The notes: generated from the sequence alone by a model not told the origin. A stretch of DNA of 64,000 nucleotides from Arthrobacter nitroguajacolicus_D (GCF_031455195.1 NZ_JAVDSH010000002.1:744001-808000); one strand, 5' to 3'. Counted from the first letter of the stretch, positions 24,742 to 33,258 are shown. Made by a program: numbers and translations.

Positions 24742-25815
24742 ATTAGCGAGCCAAGAATCAATGAGCGTATCCGCGTCCCCGAGGTGCGGTTGGTCGGCCC
24801 TGCCGGCGAACAGGTAGGAATTGTCCGCATTGAGGACGCCTTGCGTCTTGCTGCCGAATCCGATCTCGATCTCGTTGAAGTTGCGCCGCAGGCCAAGCCC
24901 CCTGTTTGCAAGCTGATGGACTTCGGCAAGTACAAGTACGAGGCAGCCGTCAAGGCCCGTGAAGCGCGCAAGAACCAGACCAACACGGTTCTGAAGGAAA
25001 TCCGCTTCCGCCTCAAGATCGACAAGCACGATTACGAGACCAAGCGCGGACATGCACTTCGCTTCCTCGGTGCCGGCGACAAAGTCAAGGCCATGATCCA
25101 GTTCCGTGGCCGTGAGCAGCAGCGTCCCGAAATGGGCATCCGCCTGCTGCAGCGCTTCGCGGAAGATGTTGCCGAGGTTGGCATCATTGAGTCCAGCCCG
25201 CGCATCGATGGCCGCAACATGGTCATGGTGATCGGCCCGCTGAAGAACAAGGCCGAAGCCAAGGCTGAAGCTCGCCGTGCAACCCAGCGCGCAGAAGCCA
25301 AGGCCCAGAACGAGGCCAAGGCAGCAGGACGCGTGGACACCACGGGGGAGCAGGCGCCACTCACGCAGAGCCTGGCTGACCTTCTTCCCGAGGGCTTCCA
25401 GATAAGCGAAGCACAGCCCACACAGGAAACTGTGGAAGCTCCCGAGGTCGAGGCTCCCGTAGCTGAAGAAGCCCCGGCAGCCAGCGAGCCCGCGGTTGTT
25501 GAGGAAGCCCCTGTTGTTGAGGAAGCTCCCGCAGTCGAGGACGTTCCCGCGCCGGCAGCCAAGGAAGCTGTGGCCGAGAAGGCCCCGGCTGCCAAGGCCG
25601 CCCCAGCCAAGGCCGCCCCAGCCAAGACGGAATCCGCCAAGACCGAATCGGCACCTGCTCCGGCAGCTCCGAAGCCGGTTGTACCGGCAGCGGCTCCGAA
25701 GCCCGCAGTTCCTGCGGCTCCGAAGCCCGTCGCCAAGCCAGCAGCTCCCAAGCCGGCAGCTCGGCCCGCGGCCCCCAAGGTCGCACCGAAGCCTGCTGCA
25801 CGCAAGACCAACTAG
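24742..25815 (+). CDS. infC: Translation initiation factor IF-3 with ATT start
   Basis: IF-3 keeps ribosomal subunits apart and proofreads initiation. The canonical N-terminus I/M-SEPRINERIRVPEVRLVG begins at an ATT codon at 24742, seven bases after AGGAG (24730-24734). The next usable start (GTG, 24784) would delete the conserved SEPRINERI block, so ATT is the start. AUU starts are the basis of IF-3 autoregulation in enterobacteria. The two IF-3 domains end near residue 180. A further tail of about 175 residues rich in Ala, Pro, Lys and Glu follows, ending KPAARKTN. The total of 357 residues is about twice the usual size. Confidence 0.95.
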   Translation: MSEPRINERIRVPEVRLVGPAGEQVGIVRIEDALRLAAESDLDLVEVAPQAKPPVCKLMDFGKYKYEAAVKAREARKNQTNTVLKEIRFRLKIDKHDYETKRGHALRFLGAGDKVKAMIQFRGREQQRPEMGIRLLQRFAEDVAEVGIIESSPRIDGRNMVMVIGPLKNKAEAKAEARRATQRAEAKAQNEAKAAGRVDTTGEQAPLTQSLADLLPEGFQISEAQPTQETVEAPEVEAPVAEEAPAASEPAVVEEAPVVEEAPAVEDVPAPAAKEAVAEKAPAAKAAPAKAAPAKTESAKTESAPAPAAPKPVVPAAAPKPAVPAAPKPVAKPAAPKPAARPAAPKVAPKPAARKTN

Positions 25816-25932
25816 TTCAACGCCGCGGAGGCCTGTCCTCCATTGGCAAGCAACCAGCACGCTGGCCCCTGTAGGCCGGCTGCGCGAAAGAATCGCGGAC
25901 TCGTCCGTGGATACGTAAGGAGATCGGTTCCC

Positions 25933-26127
25933 ATGCCGAAGATGAAGACCCACAGCGGTGCTAAGAAGCGCTTCAAGCTGACCGGTACCGGCAAGCTGAA
26001 GCGCCAGCAGGCCAACCGCCGCCACTACCTGGAGCACAAGTCCTCCACGTTGACCCGTCGTCTTGCCGGCGACAAGATCGTCTTCAAGGGCGATGCCAAG
26101 GTCATCAAGAAGATGCTCGGCGTCTAA
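25933..26127 (+). CDS. rpmI: 50S ribosomal protein L35
   Basis: A 64-residue basic protein with the intact bL35 sequence from MPKMKTHSGAKKRFKLT to AKVIKKMLGV. AAGGAG lies upstream at about 25917. It lies in the conserved infC-rpmI-rplT order. The spacing of 117 bp from infC leaves room for extra control. Confidence 0.97.
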   Translation: MPKMKTHSGAKKRFKLTGTGKLKRQQANRRHYLEHKSSTLTRRLAGDKIVFKGDAKVIKKMLGV

Positions 26128-26246
26128 GTTCCAAGTTCTCTGGGGTCTGCCAACCGGCAGGAACCGACTACACCAAAAGCCTTCTCAGGCCCGCCGGACT
26201 TCCGGCAGTAGCAGCTTGGGATAAAGATTTCTGAAGGAGTACGCAC

Positions 26247-26921
26247 GTGGCACGTGTGAAGCGGGCGGTAAACGCCCACAAGAAGCGCCGGGTTGTCCTC
26301 GAACGCGCCAAGGGTTACCGCGGTCAGCGTTCGCGCCTGTACCGCAAGGCAAAAGAGCAGCTGCTGCACTCGTTTGTGTACAGCTACGGTGACCGCCGTA
26401 AGAAGAAGGGTGACTTCCGTCGCCTCTGGATCCAGCGCATCAACGCTGCATCCCGCGCCAACGGCCTCACCTACAACCGTCTGATCCAGGGCCTGAAGGC
26501 CGCTGAGGTCGAGGTTGACCGCCGCATGCTGGCCGAACTGGCCGTTTCCGACGCCAACGCTTTCGCCGCACTGGTGAACGTTGCCAAGGCTGCATTGCCG
26601 GCTGACACGTCTGCTCCGGCTGCAAAGGCCGAAGCTGCTCCCAAGGCTGCAAAGGTTGCTCCGGCTGCCGCCACGGCTACGGCTGTCAAGGCTGTCGTTT
26701 CCGAGAAGCCTGCCATCGACGGCGCAGTTGCTGCTGATGGCGACGAAGCTCCGGAAGGCTACGCCATCAAGGGCAACGCCGAGTCCAAGAAGTACCACGT
26801 GCCGGGTTCCACCTGGTACAACACCACGGCTGCCGAATACTGGTTCTCCACGGTTGAGGCTGCAAAGGCTGCCGGCTTTGAGCCGGCCGGCGGCGAAGCC
26901 CGCCAGCAGATCAAGAACTAG
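26247..26921 (+). CDS. rplT: 50S ribosomal protein L20 with a C-terminal extra domain
   Basis: Residues 1-118 are ordinary bL20 (MARVKRAVNAHKKRRVVL, RGQRSRLYRKAKEQLLHS, NGLTYNRLIQGLK), an early assembly protein of the large subunit. The protein continues to 224 residues. After an Ala/Lys-rich linker (about 119-165) comes a compact block EGYAIKGNAESKKYHVPGS...WFSTVEAAKAAGFEPA (about 171-214). This resembles the small domain called 'sunset' in some actinobacterial proteins (from memory). The fusion is in one uninterrupted frame. The GTG start follows GAAGGAG. Confidence 0.95.
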   Translation: MARVKRAVNAHKKRRVVLERAKGYRGQRSRLYRKAKEQLLHSFVYSYGDRRKKKGDFRRLWIQRINAASRANGLTYNRLIQGLKAAEVEVDRRMLAELAVSDANAFAALVNVAKAALPADTSAPAAKAEAAPKAAKVAPAAATATAVKAVVSEKPAIDGAVAADGDEAPEGYAIKGNAESKKYHVPGSTWYNTTAAEYWFSTVEAAKAAGFEPAGGEARQQIKN

Positions 26922-26934
26922 TCGCAACTGCCAC

Positions 26935-26940
26935 TAAAGT
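26935..26940 (+). promoter_or_regulatory. Leaderless -10 element of the SpoU methyltransferase gene
   Basis: TAAAGT ends 6 nt before the ATG at 26947, giving this gene its own promoter behind rplT. Confidence 0.5.
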
Positions 26941-26946
26941 TCTTAT

Positions 26947-27858
26947 ATGAACGAAACCGGGCGCCCGCAAGACTTTTCGATGACCAACCCCCGAGCTGAT
27001 CGGGTGAGGGACGTCGCCAAGCTTGCCGGGCGCCCGGCGCGTTTAAAGCGCGGACGCTTCCTGGCCGAGGGGCCACAGGCGGTACGCGAGGCGTTGAGCC
27101 TGCACCGTGAGCGGACAGCGGCAGGTGGCGACGCCGTCGTGCATGAAGTTTTCGCTAGCGAAGCGTGCCTGGAGCGGCTTCCCGAACTCGCCGACCTCGC
27201 GCAGGGCACGCAGCTCAGGCTCGCCAGCGATGAGGTCCTGGCCGCGATGGCGGACACTGTCAATCCGCAGGGGATTGTGGCGGTCTGCAGTTTTGTCGAC
27301 GTTAGCCTGGAGTCAGTACTCGACGCCGGCCCCCGCCTTATTTCCGTGATGTGCCAGGTGCGCGACCCCGGTAACGCCGGAACGGTGCTGCGTGCCGCTG
27401 ATGCCGCAGGCGCCGATGCTGTGGTCCTGACAGGGTCGAGTGTAGACATTTACAATCCCAAAGCCGTCCGGTCCACCGCCGGTTCCTTATTCCACCTGCC
27501 GGTGGTCCTGGGTGTGGACGTTGATGAACTGGTGGCACGTTGCCGGGAGCTTGGCATTGGTGTCTTGGCCGCCGACGGGTATGGAACGGTCAATTTGGAC
27601 AAGCTCCAGGACGAAAACGCGGCGCGCAGGCTCGGCAACGAGTCGGTGGCCTCCGAATACGCCCTTGAGGGGCCCACAGCGTGGTTGTTCGGCAACGAGG
27701 CCCAAGGCTTGTCCGATGCGGAACTGGCCCTTGCCGATCACCGGGTAGCTGTGCCCGTCTACGGGGCTGCCGAGAGCCTCAACCTCGGTACTGCGGCCAC
27801 TGTCTGCCTATACGCCAGCGCACGCTCCCAGCAGGGCGTCCGAGTGGGGAATGCGTAA
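26947..27858 (+). CDS. TrmH/SpoU-family RNA 2'-O-methyltransferase
   Basis: A 303-residue enzyme with an N-terminal L30-like substrate-binding domain (KRGRFLAEGPQAVREAL) and a C-terminal SPOUT knot: motif 1 RDPGNAGTVLRAADAAGAD (about 138-156), motif 2 LFGNEAQGLSD (about 248), and motif 3 ESLNLGTAATVCLY (about 277). It methylates ribose in rRNA or tRNA; the target is not determinable. It lies just after rplT, a frequent arrangement linking ribosome assembly and rRNA modification. Confidence 0.92.
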   Translation: MNETGRPQDFSMTNPRADRVRDVAKLAGRPARLKRGRFLAEGPQAVREALSLHRERTAAGGDAVVHEVFASEACLERLPELADLAQGTQLRLASDEVLAAMADTVNPQGIVAVCSFVDVSLESVLDAGPRLISVMCQVRDPGNAGTVLRAADAAGADAVVLTGSSVDIYNPKAVRSTAGSLFHLPVVLGVDVDELVARCRELGIGVLAADGYGTVNLDKLQDENAARRLGNESVASEYALEGPTAWLFGNEAQGLSDAELALADHRVAVPVYGAAESLNLGTAATVCLYASARSQQGVRVGNA

Positions 27859-27958
27859 ACAGCGCCTGGCCGGGTACGGTATTGCTTGCAAGGGCAGGCG
27901 ATGACGACTCTTCTTGACCCATTCCAAACTTTCCCCAACCCGAAGAGGTGAAGCTTTC

Positions 27959-28885
27959 GTGGCTGCAGGTGGCGGTACCAAAGCGATCGTGGCGGCTCTC
28001 GCAGCCAATCTGACCATCGCTGTATTGAAGTTCATTGCGTTCTTCCTGACGGCGTCATCGTCAATGCTCGCAGAGGCCATTCACTCCGTTGCCGACTCCG
28101 GCAACCAGCTCCTGCTCCTGGTGGGCGGCAAGCGTGCAAAACGTGCGGCCAGCCCGGAACACCCGTTCGGCTATGGCCGTGAGCGGTACATCTACGCGTT
28201 CATCGTGTCGATCGTCCTCTTTAGTGTCGGTGGCCTGTTCGCCCTGTACGAAGCCTTTGAGAAGTTCCAGCACCCGCACGGCATCGAAGGTGACTTCTGG
28301 TGGGTTCCGTTGGCTGTCCTCGTCGGCGCCATCATCGCCGAGGGGTTCTCCTTCCGGACCGCAATCATCGAGTCGAACCACATCCGCGGTAAGCAGACCT
28401 GGGTCAAGTTCGTCCGTAATGCCAAGCAGCCCGAGCTGCCGGTGATCCTCCTGGAGGACTTCGGTGCGCTGCTGGGCTTGGTGTTCGCCCTGTTTGGCGT
28501 GAGCATGACCCTGGTCACCGGTGACGGTATCTGGGATGCCTTCGGCACCGCGATGATCGGTTTGCTGCTCGTAGCCATTGCCATTGTGCTGGCAATGGAA
28601 ACCAAGTCCCTGTTGCTGGGGGAGTCCGCAACCAAGGAGGACGTGCAGCGGATCACCGAAGCCCTGGAGGCCGACGGAACCCACATCATCCACCTCAAGA
28701 CGATGCACCTGGGCCCGGAGGAATTGCTGGTGGCCGCCAAGATTTCCATGGGTGCCTCAGAGACCGGCCAGGAGATCGCGAAGGGGATCGACGACGCCGA
28801 GCAGCGGATCCGCGCGGCCGTTCCGATCGCTCGGGTCATCTACCTCGAACCGGACATCGAGCGGGTTCAGGCGCAGCAGGCCTAG
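27959..28885 (+). CDS. Cation diffusion facilitator family transporter
   Basis: A 308-residue CDF metal/proton antiporter with about six membrane helices. SSSMLAEAIHSVADSGNQ (about 36-53) carries the metal-site His and Asp of helix 2, and FGYGRERYIYAF follows. A C-terminal cytoplasmic domain begins near residue 215. The usual helix-5 HxxxD site is degenerate (GTAMIGLLLV), as in some Mn/Fe-type or actinobacterial CDFs, so the metal is uncertain. Start: the GTG at 27959 with AGAGG upstream; a TTG at 27914 would add 15 residues. Confidence 0.88.
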   Translation: MAAGGGTKAIVAALAANLTIAVLKFIAFFLTASSSMLAEAIHSVADSGNQLLLLVGGKRAKRAASPEHPFGYGRERYIYAFIVSIVLFSVGGLFALYEAFEKFQHPHGIEGDFWWVPLAVLVGAIIAEGFSFRTAIIESNHIRGKQTWVKFVRNAKQPELPVILLEDFGALLGLVFALFGVSMTLVTGDGIWDAFGTAMIGLLLVAIAIVLAMETKSLLLGESATKEDVQRITEALEADGTHIIHLKTMHLGPEELLVAAKISMGASETGQEIAKGIDDAEQRIRAAVPIARVIYLEPDIERVQAQQA

Positions 28886-28888
28886 AGC

Positions 28889-28934
28889 TTAAACGACGAA
28901 TGGCTCCGCACCGGCGGAGCCATTCGTCGTTTAA
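28889..28934. terminator. Bidirectional 21-bp hairpin
   Basis: TTAAACGACGAATGGCTCCGC pairs perfectly with 28914-28934 around a four-base loop. The A/T ends supply a T tract on both strands. It lies between convergent CDF and MFS genes. Confidence 0.9.
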
Positions 28935-28982
28935 GGGTCCTTCGTTGGCTGGCTGCGCGCTGTACGCGCTGGCCAGCGGCTA

Positions 28983-30191
28983 TCAGCTTGCCAGCGGCTT
29001 CCTTCGTTCCAGCAGGCCGCTCACCACGGCGACGCCGAGGCCGAGGATGGCCAGGACCGCACCCACGAGTGCCGGAGCGACGTAGCCCCAGCCCCAGGCG
29101 ATGACGGTGCCGCCGAGGAAGGCACCCAGTGCGTTGGCGATGTTGAGGGCGGAGTGGTTCAAGGAAGAGGCCAGCGACGCGGCACCGGGAGCGGCGTCGA
29201 GGAGGCGTGTCTGCAGGGCGGGGGTGAGCATGGATCCCACGCCGCCAACGACGAATGCCATGATGAAGGCCGCCCACGCCCAGTGCGCGGCGACGGCGTA
29301 AACCACCAGGGCTACGGCGATTCCCGGCATGACCCAGTAGATGGTCCCCATGACGGACTTGTCCGCGATTCGTCCGCCGATGATGTTGCCTGCCACCATG
29401 CCAAGCCCATAGAGGGCCACGACGGCAGGGATAAGGCTTTCGGGGATACCTGCCACGGACGTCATCGTGTGGGCGATGTAGGTGTAGACGGCAAAGAAAC
29501 CGCCGAAGCCGATGATGCCGATCAACAGCGCCAGCCACACCTGGAGGCGTTTGAGGGCTCCCAGCTCACGCCGGATGCTCGCGTCCGGGTGGGCCGCTTC
29601 GAACGGGACGAACTTCCACACCATGGCAACGGTAAGGAGCCCGATGGCACCGACGATGATGAACAGCAGCCGCCAACCGAAGGTTTGACCCACCCAGGTG
29701 GCGAGCGGCACCCCGATGACGTTCGACACCGTAAGACCGGCCATCACCATGGAAATCGCCCAACCGCGTTTGGTGGGAGCCACCAAGCCCGCCGCGATGA
29801 CAGCTGCCACTCCGAAGAAGGCGCCGTGGGGAAGGCCCGAAGCGAAACGGGAGAGCAGCATGAAACCGTAATCGGGAGCGATGAACGATGTCAGGTTTGC
29901 CACGGACAGGAAAAGCATGAGGCCCAGGGCAAGGTGCTTCTTGGGAAGTTTCGCACCGAAGGCCGCGAAAATGGGCGCACCGATAACGACGCCCAACGCG
30001 TAGGCGGAGATGAGGCTGCCCGCTTGCGGAGTGCTGATGCCCAGCCCTTCCTCGATTTCCTTCAAGAGGCCCATCATGGCGAACTCGGTGGTTCCGATGG
30101 CGAACCCGCCCATAGCCAGGGCCAGGATGGCCATGCCAAGGTGGCGTTTGCTTGCTTTCGCTGTGGCGGACGGGGACACGGTGGTAGTCAT
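28983..30191 (-). CDS. MFS transporter, DHA1 family (AraJ/YdhP-like)
   Basis: A 402-residue carrier with about 12 helices. The N-terminus has the DHA1 pattern (LALAMGGFAIGTTEFAMMG), and helix 4-5 has the antiporter-type LPHGAFFG motif. This suggests drug or sugar efflux, with substrate unknown. Start: the ATG whose first base is 30191 gives MTTTVSPSATAK; an upstream extension to 30314 would run into the promoter of the NUDIX gene. The gene is divergent from the NUDIX gene. Confidence 0.88.
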   Translation of the reverse strand: MTTTVSPSATAKASKRHLGMAILALAMGGFAIGTTEFAMMGLLKEIEEGLGISTPQAGSLISAYALGVVIGAPIFAAFGAKLPKKHLALGLMLFLSVANLTSFIAPDYGFMLLSRFASGLPHGAFFGVAAVIAAGLVAPTKRGWAISMVMAGLTVSNVIGVPLATWVGQTFGWRLLFIIVGAIGLLTVAMVWKFVPFEAAHPDASIRRELGALKRLQVWLALLIGIIGFGGFFAVYTYIAHTMTSVAGIPESLIPAVVALYGLGMVAGNIIGGRIADKSVMGTIYWVMPGIAVALVVYAVAAHWAWAAFIMAFVVGGVGSMLTPALQTRLLDAAPGAASLASSLNHSALNIANALGAFLGGTVIAWGWGYVAPALVGAVLAILGLGVAVVSGLLERRKPLAS

Positions 30192-30313
30192 AAGCCTGCT
30201 TCTTGAGGGGCGCCTGATCGGCCGGGAAACGCGGAGAAAATCCGATAACAAGTTTAGTCGTGCTCGGGCGACTTGGCGTCCGCATGTGACGGCCCCCATG
30301 GACGCTACGGCCA

Positions 30314-30319
30314 TAGACT
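30314..30319 (+). promoter_or_regulatory. Leaderless -10 element of the NUDIX gene
   Basis: TAGACT ends 6 nt before the GTG at 30326. Confidence 0.55.
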
Positions 30320-30325
30320 GTTCCG

Positions 30326-30760
30326 GTGACTGGACTCATAAACGTCGTAGGCGCCGCCGTCGTCGACTCCCTGGAAACCCCCACCCGTCTTCTCGCCGCA
30401 CGCCGCACCGCTCCTCCCCAGTTCGCAGGGATGTGGGAGTTCCCCGGCGGCAAAGTGGAAGTGGGAGAGACGGCAGAGGCCGCACTGCACCGGGAGCTCG
30501 CCGAAGAGCTCGGGGTTGAGGTTCGTTTGGGCCATGAGCTTGAATCCGGAAACAGCGCCGGGTGGACCCTCAACGAGCGTGCGGCCATGCGGGTTTGGTT
30601 CGCGGAGCTGACCGCGGGGGAGCCCCGCCCGCTGGAAGATCACGACGAGCTGCGGTGGATGCCCTTGGATGGCTTTGACGACGTTCTGGGACTTCCATGG
30701 ATTCCGGCGGACCTGCCCATTGTCCAGGCACTGCTTGATCGGGTCTCCGCCGCAGCTTAA
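30326..30760 (+). CDS. NUDIX hydrolase, MutT-like
   Basis: A 144-residue enzyme with an exact Nudix box: GGKVEVGETAEAALHRELAEELG (spanning about residues 40-62; written here as motif GX5EX7REXXEEXG). The preceding GMWEFPGG is typical of MutT, which hydrolyses 8-oxo-dGTP to prevent transversions. Other nucleotide substrates are possible. The protein is soluble and monodomain, with a leaderless GTG start. Confidence 0.9.
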   Translation: MTGLINVVGAAVVDSLETPTRLLAARRTAPPQFAGMWEFPGGKVEVGETAEAALHRELAEELGVEVRLGHELESGNSAGWTLNERAAMRVWFAELTAGEPRPLEDHDELRWMPLDGFDDVLGLPWIPADLPIVQALLDRVSAAA

Positions 30761-30804
30761 GCGATCTGCGCCGCGGCCCCTTCAGTGGGCAACCAGCGGC
30801 CTTC

Positions 30805-31899
30805 TCAGAAAAGCGGTTCTTGTCCTGGCAACGGTGAGGCAGCGTTGGCCTCGGAAGGAACTGCCGAAGGGTCGGTGGTGCGGGCATTGCGGTGGCTGAA
30901 TCCCGAGCTTCCACTGAAGCCGTGCTTGGCCTTGAAGAAACTGATCCTGCCTGCCAGCCAGCTGCGGTATTCCTTCGAAGCATAAGATCCCTGGCCGTAC
31001 AGGCGGCGGTACTTACCCACCAATTCGGGATGCTGCGCGGCCAGCCAGCTCATGTACCATTCCCGCGTCCCTGGTTTGAGGTAAAGGGCCCCGGCGGTGA
31101 CTCCCGTGGCACCCGCCCGGGCCAGTTCGGTGAACAGGGCATCGAGGGCTGCATCGGAGTCCGTAAGCCAAGGCAGGATGGGCATCGCCATGACCCCGCA
31201 GCCCAGGCCGGCATCGCGGAGGCGGGCAATGAGTTTCAGCCGCGCACGCGGGGAGGGGGTCCCGGGTTCAATGAGCTCTGCAAGGTCTTCGTTTGTCATG
31301 GCAAGGGAGATGCCGAGGTCCACGGGGACCTGCGTTGCTGCATGCTTGAGCAGCGGGATGTCCCGGGCAAGCAGCGTGCCTTTGGTCAGGATGGAGAACG
31401 GTGTTCCGGAATCCGCCAATGCCCTGATGATCCCCGGCATGAGCGCATAACGGCCTTCGGCCCTTTGATAGGGGTCCGTGTTGGTGCCAAGGGCAACCTG
31501 GTGTCGTTGCCAGGAAGGCTTGGCCAGCTCCTTGCGCAGGACGTCGGCGGCGTTGATCTTGACCACCACCTGCGAATCGAAGTCCCGTCCGGCGTCGAAT
31601 TCCAAGTAGGTGTGGCTCTTGCGGGCAAAGCAGTAGACGCAGGCGTGGCTGCAGCCGCGGTAGGGATTCACCGTCCATTCAAAGGGCATGGCCGAACCGG
31701 AAGGCACATTGTTGAGCACTGACTTTGCGGTGACCTCATGGAAGGTGACTCCGGAGAATTCGGGTGTCGAGACGGAACGCACAAGCCCGGCAAGCGGCAG
31801 CAACGCCTCCATGGCCGGGGCAGGGCCGGGAAGCGTGTTGCCGGTGTTTTCGGACGCCAACCCACGTGCCGGTGAAAGTGCTTGTGCGTCCCATCTCAT
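30805..31899 (-). CDS. Rv2578c-family radical SAM protein
   Basis: A 364-residue radical SAM protein resembling spore photoproduct lyase. The cluster motif is CSHACVYC (CX3CX2C, about residue 81) after NPYRGC. The N-terminus MRWDAQALS is typical of the Rv2578c group. The C-terminal tail is Ser/Pro/Ala-rich. The function is undefined, but the LexA box in its promoter points to a DNA-damage role. Start: the ATG whose first base is 31899, seven bases after the -10 hexamer, so leaderless. Confidence 0.9.
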   Translation of the reverse strand: MRWDAQALSPARGLASENTGNTLPGPAPAMEALLPLAGLVRSVSTPEFSGVTFHEVTAKSVLNNVPSGSAMPFEWTVNPYRGCSHACVYCFARKSHTYLEFDAGRDFDSQVVVKINAADVLRKELAKPSWQRHQVALGTNTDPYQRAEGRYALMPGIIRALADSGTPFSILTKGTLLARDIPLLKHAATQVPVDLGISLAMTNEDLAELIEPGTPSPRARLKLIARLRDAGLGCGVMAMPILPWLTDSDAALDALFTELARAGATGVTAGALYLKPGTREWYMSWLAAQHPELVGKYRRLYGQGSYASKEYRSWLAGRISFFKAKHGFSGSSGFSHRNARTTDPSAVPSEANAASPLPGQEPLF

Positions 31900-31906
31900 G
31901 ATCTCT

Positions 31907-31935
31907 ATTCGAAGGTATGTTCGAATAAATGTCAA
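31907..31935 (-). promoter_or_regulatory. SOS-controlled promoter of the radical SAM gene
   Basis: On the minus strand: -35 TTGACA (31935-31930), 17-bp spacer, -10 TCGAAT (31912-31907), 7 nt to the ATG. The plus-strand sequence TCGAAGGTATGTTCGA (31909-31924) matches the actinobacterial LexA consensus at 11 of 12 positions and covers the spacer and -10. Confidence 0.8.
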
Positions 31936-31976
31936 GGCTTCGATGGGAGGACCGACCATGTGGACAAGGACGTTGC

Positions 31977-31982
31977 TAGGGT
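31977..31982 (+). promoter_or_regulatory. Leaderless -10 element of pcp
   Basis: TAGGGT ends 6 nt before the ATG at 31989. Confidence 0.55.
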
Positions 31983-31988
31983 TGGCCC

Positions 31989-32630
31989 ATGATTCTCCTG
32001 ACTGGTTTCGAACCCTTTGGCGAAGAGAAGGTCAATCCGTCGTGGCGGGCCGTGCAGCGTGCCACGGAGATACTGCGGAACGACGGCTACCCGGTGGAAG
32101 CCGTCGAGCTCCCTTGCGTCTTTGGCGAGTCGGCAGCATCTCTCAACGCGGCCTTGGATCGCGCCGTTCCTGAGGTGGTGGTGTGTGTCGGTCTTGCCGG
32201 CGGGCGTGAGCGCGTCTCGCTGGAACGTGTGGCAATCAATTGCGATGACGCCAGGATCCCGGACAACGCCGGCCAGCGCCCCATTGACCAGGAAGTAGTC
32301 CAGGGCGGTCCCGCGGCCTACTTCTCCAGCCTGCCAATCAAGGCAGCACTCAGGAACCTCCAGATCGCAGGCATCAAAGGCGAAGTTTCACAATCGGCCG
32401 GCACCTACGTCTGCAACCACGTCTTCTACGCGCTCATGCATGCGCTGGCGTCCAGGCCGGGCGTCCGCGGCGGGTTCATCCACGTCCCGTACCTTCCGGA
32501 GCAACTGCCGGCCGCCACTGCCACCCCGTCAATGACCCTGGAAACGATGGCCGAAGGTGTTGCCGTGGTTGTTCGCACGGCACTGAAAACGGCCGCGGAC
32601 ATACGGCTGCCGGCAGGAGCCATCCACTAA
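31989..32630 (+). CDS. pcp: Pyroglutamyl-peptidase I
   Basis: A 213-residue cytosolic cysteine peptidase (C15) that removes N-terminal pyroglutamate. The catalytic set is intact: Glu in RERVSLERVAIN (about residue 78), Cys in AGTYVCNHVFY (about 142), and His in GGFIHVPYLPEQ (about 166). The N-terminal LLTGFEPFGEEKVNPSW is diagnostic. Its stop codon overlaps the convergent SIMPL gene stop. Confidence 0.95.
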   Translation: MILLTGFEPFGEEKVNPSWRAVQRATEILRNDGYPVEAVELPCVFGESAASLNAALDRAVPEVVVCVGLAGGRERVSLERVAINCDDARIPDNAGQRPIDQEVVQGGPAAYFSSLPIKAALRNLQIAGIKGEVSQSAGTYVCNHVFYALMHALASRPGVRGGFIHVPYLPEQLPAATATPSMTLETMAEGVAVVVRTALKTAADIRLPAGAIH

Positions 32631-33256
32631 AGAAGTTCCCACTCCACCGTGACAGAGGCAGAAACGGACGATTCCCCGGCCTCCACCGGAAGTGCTTCCG
32701 TGGCAAAGGACGCCCGGACCAGTCCGCCCACGGGAATGGGAGCGCCGGGAACTGGTTGTTGGGAAATGGATCGAACGGCTCCAAGCCGAACGCCTGCCAG
32801 CGTGGCGTAGTGCTCCGCCCGGTCCAAGGCGTCCTGCCAGGCCGCCTCCTGAGCCCGTGCAGTGATGGGAGCCGTGTCCACGAAGCCCTGCTCGATGCCG
32901 TTTATTCTGATGTCGTCCCCACCGGCCGCAACCGCGGCAGCGATGGCAGCCGGGGCATCTGCCTGGGAGCGGATGCCCACATGGAGGGTGGTGGAAGCGA
33001 CGTAGGCGGTCACCTTCTGGCCCTGCCCCTCCACCCAGGCGATGTCGGCACGGAGATTCAGGCCACTCGTTCGCAAGTCAACGCCTGCGACGCCGGCTTC
33101 CCGTAGAGCCGAAGCGACAGCGGCGGCCGCTTTGCCGGCGTCGTCGTATGCTTTTCCCGCAGTCTCGCGGCGGGTCTCCACGCCGAGAGTCAGCGTGACC
33201 AGGTCGGGGGCAGCCTTGGCGCTGCCGGTGCCGGTGACGGTGATGGTTCGCTTCAT
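32627..33256 (-). CDS. SIMPL-domain (DUF541) protein
   Basis: A 209-residue protein with the SIMPL/DUF541 pattern: ITVTGTGSAKAAPDLVTLTLGVET at the N-terminus (about residues 4-27) and a C-terminal SVSASVTVEWEL strand. Most members are periplasmic or secreted; this one has no signal peptide. The function is unknown. It starts two bases after the stop of the upstream gene, so the two form an operon. Confidence 0.88.
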   Translation of the reverse strand: MKRTITVTGTGSAKAAPDLVTLTLGVETRRETAGKAYDDAGKAAAAVASALREAGVAGVDLRTSGLNLRADIAWVEGQGQKVTAYVASTTLHVGIRSQADAPAAIAAAVAAGGDDIRINGIEQGFVDTAPITARAQEAAWQDALDRAEHYATLAGVRLGAVRSISQQPVPGAPIPVGGLVRASFATEALPVEAGESSVSASVTVEWELL

Positions 33257-33258
33257 GT

